Assembly: GCA_003511845.1 (NCBI GenBank)
Contig: DOIV01000105.1
Location: forward strand, 1-13,385
DNA from: Flavobacteriaceae bacterium
GTDB lineage: Bacteria > Bacteroidota > Bacteroidia > Flavobacteriales > Flavobacteriaceae
Length of the DNA stretch: 13,385 nucleotides
Direction of reading: 5' to 3'
The notes under the pieces were generated by a model. That model saw only the letters and a program-made list of their open reading frames with translations. It had not been told where the DNA came from and made no database searches. The translations under genes and the position numbers were made by a program. Shown here piece by piece: positions 1 through 5,571 of the stretch (the stretch's first letter is position 1; each line of letters begins with the position of its first letter).

Positions 1-63
1 ATCAGAGATGAGATTAAACGTGATTTTCATGCATTTTATGAAGGTAAATTAGCTAATTCATAG
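1..63 (+). CDS. C-terminal end of an unidentified protein (partial)
   Basis: Frame 1 is open from the window edge to a TAG at 61-63 and gives only 20 residues, beginning IRDEIKRDFHAFYEG. The peptide is charged and could form a helix, as many bacterial protein C-termini do. It runs toward the minus-strand gene ending at 143, so the two genes would converge with the repeat island between them. I do not recognise the family from so short a tail and propose no function. The 5' part lies outside the window. Confidence 0.5.
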   Translation: MRDEIKRDFHAFYEGKLANS

Positions 64-70
64 TTTTGTC

Positions 71-90
71 ATTCCTGCGTAGACAGGAAT
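71..90. repeat. Inverted repeat ATTCCTG(N6)CAGGAAT
   Basis: A perfect 7-bp stem, ATTCCTG at 71-77 and CAGGAAT at 84-90, encloses the 6-base loop CGTAGA. It begins 7 bases after the stop of the upstream partial gene. Its layout resembles the dispersed ATTCC...GGAAT palindromes of many bacterial chromosomes. It has no T-tract on either side, so I call it a repeat rather than a terminator, though a hairpin here could protect a 3' end. Confidence 0.6.
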
Positions 91-112
91 CCATTTAAAT
101 TGCCAGTTCTAG

Positions 113-131
113 ATTCCTCGTACCTCGGAAT
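113..131. repeat. Inverted repeat ATTCC(N9)GGAAT
   Basis: ATTCC at 113-117 and GGAAT at 127-131 can pair across 9 bases. The arms equal the outer arms of the palindrome at 71-90, so this may be a decayed second copy or the far end of one composite element. The short stem makes the call weaker than its neighbour. Confidence 0.4.
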
Positions 132-142
132 AATAGTCCGTT

Positions 143-1378
143 TTAATTCCCCTCTCCTTCGGAGAGGGTTAGGGAGAGGCTTTTTCCCGCAATAAAACCA
201 CCCGTCCAAGCATTTTGAAAGTTAAATCCGCCAGTAATGGCATCAATATTTAAGACTTCGCCTGCAAAAAATAGATTTTGATGGATTTTACTTTCGAAAC
301 GTTTGAAATTAATTTCTTTTAAAGCTACGCCACCAGCCGTAACAAACTCTTCTTTAAACGTGGTCTTACCATTGGCATTAAAAACGGTATTGGTCAATTG
401 ATTGGCTAAGTTTTCTAGCTGTTTATTAGATGTATCAGCCCAACGTTGTTCTTGTTTAATTTCGGCTGCCAAGACCAAATTTTCCCACAAGCGTTTCGGG
501 ATGTCTTTAAAAACCGATTTAATAACAACTTGTTTTTTAGGATTTTCTCTTTTTAAAATTTTTAGTTTTGTCAACACCATTGACAATGGTTTTGACAACC
601 AATTGATTTTTACATTGTATTGATAGTCTTTTTCGGCTAAAAATAAAGCTCCAAAAGCTGAGAGTTTTAACACCGCAGGTCCGCTAATTCCCCAATGCGT
701 AATTAATAACGGTCCGTTGTTTTCAAATTTTGAACCTACTAAACTAACTATGGCATTAGGTACTGAAACACCTGGAATTTCTTTGATACGTTTGTCATTT
801 ATTTTAAAGGTAAATAATGAAGGAACTGGTGGAATAATAGTATGCCCAAGTTTGGAGATAAGCTCCCAAAATTTAGGACTACTACCTGTTGCAATTAGGA
901 GCTTATCAGCTAAAAAATCACCTTTATTAGTACTGATTTTCCATTGATTGTCTTCTTTTTTGATAGCTTCAACCCGATGACCTAATTTCACCTGAACACC
1001 TGATTTTTCTGCACTACCAACCAAACAATCAACGATGGTTTGTGAGGAGTTCGATTCAGGGAAAATACGGTTATCGGCTTCAATTTTTAGAGGCACACTT
1101 CTATCTTCAAACCACTGCATGGTTTCGCCAGTCATAAATTGATGGAAAGGCCCTAACAGCTCTTTTTTTCCTCTTGGATAGAATTCAACAAGCTCTTTAG
1201 GGTCAAAACAAGCATGGGTTACATTGCATCTACCACCACCAGATACTTTTACTTTTTGTAATACTTCTTTTCCTTTTTCAAGGATAATAATTTCTGTATC
1301 AGGATTGTTTTCAGCACAATTTATGGCAGCAAAAAAACCTGCCGCACCACCACCAATAATGATTATTTTTTGTTTCAT
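143..1378 (-). CDS. HI0933/YhiN-type FAD-dependent flavoprotein
   Basis: A 411-residue protein of the HI0933 (YhiN/BaiN-like) flavoprotein family. An N-terminal Rossmann dinucleotide site is visible as IIIIGGGAAGFFAA (about residues 5-18), followed by an acidic strand end, ILEKG. The family signature SGGGRCNVTH is at 46-55, GGVAL lies late in the protein, and the C-terminal FAD-contact motif AGEVLNIDAITGGFNFQNAW is at 372-391. The family is cytosolic and binds FAD. Its physiological substrate is unsettled, and the BaiN bile-acid annotation should not be transferred. Its start overlaps the stop of the upstream GHMP kinase by 4 bases (ATGA), so it is the last gene of the panC operon and probably translationally coupled. 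The last 12 residues (400-411, rich in S, L, E and G) are encoded by a REP-like repeat and are probably not ancestral. The family call is firm; function is unknown. Confidence 0.93.
   Translation of the reverse strand: MKQKIIIIGGGAAGFFAAINCAENNPDTEIIILEKGKEVLQKVKVSGGGRCNVTHACFDPKELVEFYPRGKKELLGPFHQFMTGETMQWFEDRSVPLKIEADNRIFPESNSSQTIVDCLVGSAEKSGVQVKLGHRVEAIKKEDNQWKISTNKGDFLADKLLIATGSSPKFWELISKLGHTIIPPVPSLFTFKINDKRIKEIPGVSVPNAIVSLVGSKFENNGPLLITHWGISGPAVLKLSAFGALFLAEKDYQYNVKINWLSKPLSMVLTKLKILKRENPKKQVVIKSVFKDIPKRLWENLVLAAEIKQEQRWADTSNKQLENLANQLTNTVFNANGKTTFKEEFVTAGGVALKEINFKRFESKIHQNLFFAGEVLNIDAITGGFNFQNAWTGGFIAGKSLSLTLSEGEGN
149..179. repeat. REP-like palindrome CCCTCTCC-TTC-GGAGAGGG with extra half-copy
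   Basis: CCCTCTCC at 150-157 pairs perfectly with GGAGAGGG at 161-168 around a TTC loop. A second half-site GGGAGAGG follows at 172-179, so the left arm can pair with either. It is GC-rich in an AT-rich setting and resembles a dispersed intergenic repeat I know from many bacterial genomes. It lies inside the 3' end of the minus-strand flavoprotein gene and encodes its last residues. Confidence 0.7.
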
Positions 1379-2304
1379 AATATCATATCAACATATAGAA
1401 TTACCGTTTCAAAACCTTTATTCTTAAAATAGCTTGACGTATCCTTATTTCCTGTGGCTAAAATAAAATCGCCACCCCAAGCACCTAAGCTCTTTGTTTG
1501 TCCGAAATAATCAGAAAACAACTCTTCTTGAATGGGTTTTTGTTGAATCAATTTTGAAATGATATTTTCATGCTCAATCAATAATTTTTCAAAATCAGTT
1601 AAAGAATTACACCTACTTATTTGTTGTGTGAGCTGTGAAATTTCATCCACTTCAGTGGAAGTATTTTTAGTATTTTTTTTGTAAGCAGTTATCCCATCAC
1701 GACTATTTTGCTTTTTGTTGAGGTACACAAAATAGAGTTGATCTTTAAAACTCGGATTAAAATCAAGCACTTCAACCAAAGGGTTTTTATCTTGTAACTG
1801 ATAAATAATAGGACTATTATTTTGTGCACAGGCAATGTCATAAGCACTACCTCCAAAAGTATTGAACTGTAATTGAAAAGCGTCTACTTTTGCCCATTGT
1901 GCTATATTATTTATTAAGGTTGACGAAGAACCCAAACCCCAATTTCTTGGAAAAGTAAGTTTTGATTTTACAAGATACCCTTGCTTTTTTGAAAGAAATT
2001 CTTTGTTTATTTTTTGGGCTTTAATAAGTATACTTTGCAGTTTTTCTGCCACTGCATCACTTCCTCCATCTTGAGTAGCATCAAATGTAGCTGACTCAAT
2101 TCTCAATCTAGGTAAACTGAATTCTACTTGAAGCCATAATTCATCCGTATCTGTATAACTTTCCCAAATTAATTTTGGCTCATTGATTTTTTGAATTGAT
2201 AAATATTGTCCAAATTTTGTTGGGATTGCTAAGGCCTTTGCACCGTCAAGCACAACATATTCTCCTGTAAGTAATAATTTGCCGTTGCTATAAAAAGTAT
2301 CCAT
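1375..2304 (-). CDS. GYDIA-family GHMP kinase
   Basis: A 309-residue small-molecule kinase of the GHMP superfamily (galactokinase, homoserine, mevalonate and phosphomevalonate kinases). Motif 1 is GKLLLTGEYVVLDGA (8-22). The ATP-binding glycine loop is NWGLGSSSTL (121-130). The third motif appears as LGAWGGDFILATG (273-285). FGGSAYDIACA (150-160) contains the YDIA sequence that gives this Bacteroidota family its name. The start forms TAATG with the stop of the membrane protein upstream, and the 3' end overlaps the flavoprotein start by 4 bases, so it sits mid-operon. Family members often lie near mevalonate-pathway genes, so a mevalonate or phosphomevalonate kinase role is plausible, but no other mevalonate gene is in view. 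The fold call is firm; the substrate is inference. Confidence 0.9.
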   Translation of the reverse strand: MDTFYSNGKLLLTGEYVVLDGAKALAIPTKFGQYLSIQKINEPKLIWESYTDTDELWLQVEFSLPRLRIESATFDATQDGGSDAVAEKLQSILIKAQKINKEFLSKKQGYLVKSKLTFPRNWGLGSSSTLINNIAQWAKVDAFQLQFNTFGGSAYDIACAQNNSPIIYQLQDKNPLVEVLDFNPSFKDQLYFVYLNKKQNSRDGITAYKKNTKNTSTEVDEISQLTQQISRCNSLTDFEKLLIEHENIISKLIQQKPIQEELFSDYFGQTKSLGAWGGDFILATGNKDTSSYFKNKGFETVILYVDMIL

Positions 2305-3272
2305 TATACTTTATTTCTATTATAGATAGGTAAAAACAAAAAGGATAAGCCTCCAAAAAGCAATACCATTAAGGTTTGTGCTGTCCACATAATCCAACCA
2401 AAAGCACGTGCAGGATTGTCGTCAATATTGTATAGAATTAAAGCTCCAGCCACAAAAACGGGATAGGTGCCTAAACCTCCATTTGTCAATGCCATACTTA
2501 AAGCTCCAACCACAAAACCAACCACAATTGCTTCAAAAGGAAGGTTTGAAGTTTCTGGTATCGCAAAAGTTACTGCATAAAACATCAATACATACATCAA
2601 CCAGATAAAAACGGTATGAAAAATAAATGCCCATTTTTTTTTCATTTTAAAAATACTTGCAGCACCTTCAATTAATCCGTTAATAAAATTTTTAACCTTT
2701 ATAAAAAATGTATTTTTAGATTTTTTAATATAGCGATAAAACAAAACGATGATAACAATTCCAATGGCTAAAAAAACGATTTTTTGAACCATACTAGAAG
2801 GGTCACTAAACAATTTTTCTCTAATTAAATCTGCTTGTAAAACAAAAGCCAAGCCTATAATTGAAAGTAACATGATTACATCAGAAATTCGTTCTGCTAC
2901 TATAGTACCAAAAGCTTTTTCAAAAGGGATGTTTTCATATTTTGATATGGCTGTTGCTCTTGCTATTTCGCCAGACCTGGGGATTGCTAAATTCAATAAA
3001 TAAGCTATCAGCACGGTCATTGTACTGTTAGCAAATTTCGGCTTATAACCTAAAGGTTCTAATAAAAATTGCCAACGGTAAGCTCTTGATAAATGACTTA
3101 AAACACCTAAAAACAAAGATAATACTACCCACCAATAATTGGCAGATTTGAAAGAATCTAGTATTGCATTCTTATCCTCAGAAGTTAATTTTGACAAGAA
3201 ATACCAAATTAAAAAAACTCCCAATGCAATTGGGAGTATAATAAATAAGGTTTTTTTTGCTTTTTTATTCAA
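2304..3272 (-). CDS. YbhN/LPG-synthase-TM family membrane protein
   Basis: A 322-residue inner-membrane protein matching the lysylphosphatidylglycerol synthase transmembrane family (UPF0104, YbhN-like). I see about eight or nine hydrophobic segments, near residues 8-26, 46-62, 84-98, 130-147, 163-181, 216-236, 246-266, 270-283 and 292-315. Family-type motifs are RAYRWQFLL (63-71), PRSGEIARA (98-106), the ER..D pattern AERISD (126-131) and TNGGLGTYP (263-271). The soluble aminoacyl-transferase half of MprF is absent, so it should not be called an LPG synthase. YbhN relatives are discussed as lipid transporters, but no role can be assigned here. The start is TTG at 3272: an in-frame stop lies three codons upstream and no early in-frame ATG exists. 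It follows panD by 25 bases and overlaps the GHMP kinase start as TAATG. Confidence 0.9.
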   Translation of the reverse strand: MNKKAKKTLFIILPIALGVFLIWYFLSKLTSEDKNAILDSFKSANYWWVVLSLFLGVLSHLSRAYRWQFLLEPLGYKPKFANSTMTVLIAYLLNLAIPRSGEIARATAISKYENIPFEKAFGTIVAERISDVIMLLSIIGLAFVLQADLIREKLFSDPSSMVQKIVFLAIGIVIIVLFYRYIKKSKNTFFIKVKNFINGLIEGAASIFKMKKKWAFIFHTVFIWLMYVLMFYAVTFAIPETSNLPFEAIVVGFVVGALSMALTNGGLGTYPVFVAGALILYNIDDNPARAFGWIMWTAQTLMVLLFGGLSFLFLPIYNRNKV

Positions 3273-3297
3273 AGTAAACTAAAACTTAATGATGGGA

Positions 3298-3651
3298 TTA
3301 ACCCAATAACTGATTTGTTAATTCATCAGGAAAAACGACAGAAGGGTTGAAGTTTTTAGCTTCTTCAAAATCCATTACCGCATAAGAAAATATAATAACG
3401 ATGTCGCCTTTCGCTACTTTTCTAGCAGCTGCACCGTTTAAAATAATTTCTCCTTTGCCTTTTTCACCTGCTATTACATAAGTTTCTAAACGCTCACCAT
3501 TAGTTACATTAACTATTTGAACTTTTTCACCTTCAATTAAATTTGAAGCATTCATTAAGATTTCATCAATAGTGATGCTTCCAATATAGTTTAAATCTGC
3601 ACCAGTAACTGATACTCTATGTATTTTCGATTTTAATACTTGTATATTCAC
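3298..3651 (-). CDS. panD: Aspartate 1-decarboxylase (pyruvoyl-dependent)
   Basis: PanD converts L-aspartate to beta-alanine, the second substrate of PanC in pantothenate synthesis. It is a cytosolic tetramer made as an inactive proenzyme that cleaves itself. The cleavage site is visible in YIGSITIDE: Gly24-Ser25, where Ser25 becomes the pyruvoyl group. Arg54, Thr57 and Tyr58 (in ERLETYVI) match known active-site positions of the family. The length of 117 residues is normal. The start must be GTG at 3651, because the frame is closed by TAA four codons upstream and the next residues already align with the family N-terminus. It lies 35 bases after panC, so the two steps are co-transcribed. Confidence 0.97.
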   Translation of the reverse strand: MNIQVLKSKIHRVSVTGADLNYIGSITIDEILMNASNLIEGEKVQIVNVTNGERLETYVIAGEKGKGEIILNGAAARKVAKGDIVIIFSYAVMDFEEAKNFNPSVVFPDELTNQLLG

Positions 3652-3686
3652 TTCTTTATTTTAAAGATTTCAAGCCACAAAAATAA

Positions 3687-4532
3687 TCAATTTAATCTGA
3701 TATTATCTATAAGTCTCACATTTCCGGCAAATACAGCTAAAAAACCTCTGTAGTTAGAACCTTTTCTTTTTCTTTTTGAAAATTTAAGTGTTTTTTCAGA
3801 TGTAATTTCAAAATATTCTAACTTTAAAATCGAATTTTTTTTAAACTCTTTTTCTACCCAATCAACAACCTCTGTTATAGTTTTTGTTTTGAATTTTTCT
3901 TTAGCCTTTAACAGTGTTTTATATATAAAAGGAGCTTCTTGTCTATGTTTTTTTAATAGTCTAACATTACGAGAACTCATTGCCAATCCGTCTTTTTCTC
4001 TATAAATATCACAACCAATAATCTCGACAGGCATTTGCTGTTGTTCAACTAATTTTTTAATAATTTGTAATTGCTGAAAATCTTTTTCGCCAAAATAGGC
4101 TTTATCAGGATTAACAATTTCAAATAATCGTTTCACAATTGTTCCGACACCGTCAAAATGACCTTTTCTATGTTCACCTTCCATAACAAATTCTAAGCCA
4201 TCAAAATCAAAATGAGCTGAAACTACATGACCATCATAAATCTCTTTTGCAGTAGGTATAAAAACAAGATCACAGTTGACAGACTTTAATAATTCAAAAT
4301 CGTTATCTAATGTTTGAGGATACTTTACTAAATCTTCTTTATTATCAAATTGTGTAGGATTGACAAAAATACTCACTACTAGAATCTCGTTTTCTTTTCT
4401 TGCTCTTTTAAATAATGATAAGTGACCTTCATGAAGAGCTCCCATTGTAGGTACAAAACCGATAGAAATACTTGCATCTAGAGAAGATAAATAATCTTGT
4501 AAGAGCTTATTTTCGTTGAAAACCTGCATCAT
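3687..4532 (-). CDS. panC: Pantothenate synthetase (pantoate--beta-alanine ligase)
   Basis: PanC condenses pantoate with beta-alanine using ATP, through a pantoyl-adenylate, to make pantothenate for coenzyme A. It belongs to the cytosolic HIGH-motif nucleotidyltransferases. Visible motifs are VPTMGALHEGH (27-37, with the HxGH histidines at 34 and 37), IFVNPTQF (55-62), GEHRKGHFDGVGTIV, YFGEKDFQQ and the KMSKS-equivalent region REKDGLAMSSRN. The length of 281 residues is typical. The gene starts ATGATG (4532 or 4529); either gives a near-identical product. It is the first gene of the minus-strand operon and the direct neighbour of panD, which supplies its beta-alanine. Its upstream region is shared with the divergent glycogen-synthase-like gene. 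Confidence 0.97.
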   Translation of the reverse strand: MMQVFNENKLLQDYLSSLDASISIGFVPTMGALHEGHLSLFKRARKENEILVVSIFVNPTQFDNKEDLVKYPQTLDNDFELLKSVNCDLVFIPTAKEIYDGHVVSAHFDFDGLEFVMEGEHRKGHFDGVGTIVKRLFEIVNPDKAYFGEKDFQQLQIIKKLVEQQQMPVEIIGCDIYREKDGLAMSSRNVRLLKKHRQEAPFIYKTLLKAKEKFKTKTITEVVDWVEKEFKKNSILKLEYFEITSEKTLKFSKRKRKGSNYRGFLAVFAGNVRLIDNIRLN

Positions 4533-4560
4533 ATTTAGTTAAAATGTAGTTAAAAGGATG

Positions 4561-4596
4561 TAAACTTAGTATTTTAAGCCTAAATCTAAGCAAAAA
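4561..4596 (-). promoter_or_regulatory. Possible Bacteroidota-type promoter for the panC operon
   Basis: On the minus strand, TTTTTG (4596-4591) is followed after 22 bases by TAAGTTTA (4568-4561), one base short of the -7 consensus TAnnTTTG. The box ends 28 bases before the panC ATG, a sensible distance. The spacing is at the long end and the -7 box is imperfect, so this is a candidate only. Confidence 0.35.
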
Positions 4597-4600
4597 TTCG

Positions 4601-4608
4601 TAATTTTG
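4601..4608 (+). promoter_or_regulatory. Bacteroidota -7 box for the GT5-like/DUF4270/glmS operon
   Basis: TAATTTTG fits the Bacteroidota -7 consensus TAnnTTTG exactly. I see no convincing TTTG -33 box at the usual spacing. A start site just downstream would give a leader of about 120 bases before the ATG at 4738, containing the palindrome at 4693-4708. The box lies only a few bases from the proposed panC -33 element, so the divergent promoters may interfere. Confidence 0.45.
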
Positions 4609-4692
4609 CGTATTCTTACTATTACAGACGTTTTTTGTGAAACGAGCATGTTGAAAGGTTTAATAAATAAGAAAATGATTAATAGCGAACGG

Positions 4693-4708
4693 TCCCGAAG
4701 TCTCGGGA
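4693..4708. repeat. GC-rich palindrome TCCCGA(N4)TCGGGA in a leader
   Basis: TCCCGA (4693-4698) and TCGGGA (4703-4708) form a perfect 6-bp stem around AGTC. It stands out as GC-rich in an AT-rich intergenic region, like the repeats at 149-179 and 9008-9050. It lies in the probable 5' leader, 29 bases before the start codon at 4738, and has no T-tract. A dispersed repeat is most likely; a role in mRNA structure is possible. Confidence 0.55.
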
Positions 4709-4737
4709 TAACCTATTAAAGAATAAGATTTAAGCAT

Positions 4738-5535
4738 ATGAAAGATAAGAGAATACTGTATGTTTCCTCTGAAGTAATACCCTATTTACCCGAGACAGAC
4801 ACAGCAAGAACATCCTTTGAATTGGCTAGGCTAATGCATGGAAAGAGTGCTCAAATACGAATTTTTATGCCAAGGTTTGGTGTAATTAACGAGCGAAGAC
4901 ATCAATTGCATGAAGTAATTAGATTATCAGGTATGAATTTGATAATCAATGATATGGATATGCCTTTAATTATTAAAGTAGCCTCTATTCCTAAAGAAAG
5001 AATGCAAGTTTATTTTATTGATAATGACGAATATTTTAAGCGTAAAGCTGTGTATACTGATGAAGATGGAAAATTATTTGCAGATAATGATGAACGTGCT
5101 ATATTTTTTGCTAAAGGCGTGATAGAAACAGTTAAAAAATTAAATTGGACACCAGATATTATTCATGTTCATGGTTGGATGGCTTCATTATTACCATTAT
5201 ACCTTAGAGAATATTATAAAAACGACCCTTTATATTCAGAAAGTAAAATTATAACGTCAATTTATAATAATGGCTTTGAAGGTTCATTAGGTGATAAACT
5301 AATTGATAAAATTAAGTTTGATTCAATTGCCGATGATAAATTAGAACTCATCTCAAAAGCAAGTTACAATAACCTTATAAAAATTGCCATAGAAAACTCT
5401 GATGGAGTAGTGAAAGCTTGTGAAGAAATTTCTGATGAACTCTCAGAGTTTATTAAGCAAAAAGATATTCCTTTATTAGATTATTATCATCCTGAGGATA
5501 TTTTTGAACAATATTCTAACTTTTACCTTACCTAA
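4738..5535 (+). CDS. Short glycogen/starch-synthase-like protein (GT5 N-terminal domain only)
   Basis: A 265-residue protein resembling the N-terminal Rossmann domain of GT5 glycogen synthases. Support comes from the first strand ILYVSSEVIPY (6-16), the strand IRIFMPRFG (40-48), and HVHGWMASLLPLYL (143-156), which matches the GlgA HxHDW...LP.YL segment. Full GlgA is about 470-480 residues, so the whole C-terminal nucleotide-binding domain is missing. The usual KxGGL ADP-glucose motif near residue 15 is replaced by LPETDTART. Catalysis as a glycogen synthase is therefore doubtful (inference). The frame is intact, it starts at ATG 4738 and has normal codon use, so it is not decayed. Similar short proteins beside panC and DUF4270 are familiar from Flavobacteriia. 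It is first in an operon with DUF4270 (36-base gap) and glmS. Annotation as GlgA would mislead. Confidence 0.8.
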   Translation: MKDKRILYVSSEVIPYLPETDTARTSFELARLMHGKSAQIRIFMPRFGVINERRHQLHEVIRLSGMNLIINDMDMPLIIKVASIPKERMQVYFIDNDEYFKRKAVYTDEDGKLFADNDERAIFFAKGVIETVKKLNWTPDIIHVHGWMASLLPLYLREYYKNDPLYSESKIITSIYNNGFEGSLGDKLIDKIKFDSIADDKLELISKASYNNLIKIAIENSDGVVKACEEISDELSEFIKQKDIPLLDYYHPEDIFEQYSNFYLT

Positions 5536-5571
5536 ATTTTATAAAATAATTTAAAAATTAATTTTTTGTTT

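Noticed and set aside
64..180. CRISPR array or IS element remnant
   Set aside because: The palindromes differ from one another, are not regularly spaced and there is no transposase or cas fragment around them.
402..1427. Several + strand open frames of 67-76 codons opposite the flavoprotein gene
   Set aside because: They lie wholly or mostly antisense to a well-supported flavoprotein with intact motifs, have no recognisable domains and no promoter boxes.
2408..2608. 66-codon + strand open frame opposite the YbhN-like gene
   Set aside because: Gln/Leu-rich shadow of membrane-protein coding sequence on the other strand, with no independent support.
2304..3272. Annotation as a lysylphosphatidylglycerol synthase (MprF)
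   Set aside because: Only the transmembrane family is present; the soluble aminoacyl-transferase domain needed for that reaction is missing.
4738..5535. Glycogen-synthase-like gene as a truncated pseudogene
   Set aside because: The frame is clean, the following sequence does not continue a GT5 domain in any frame I could read, and the gene sits in a tidy operon. A stable short family is more likely.
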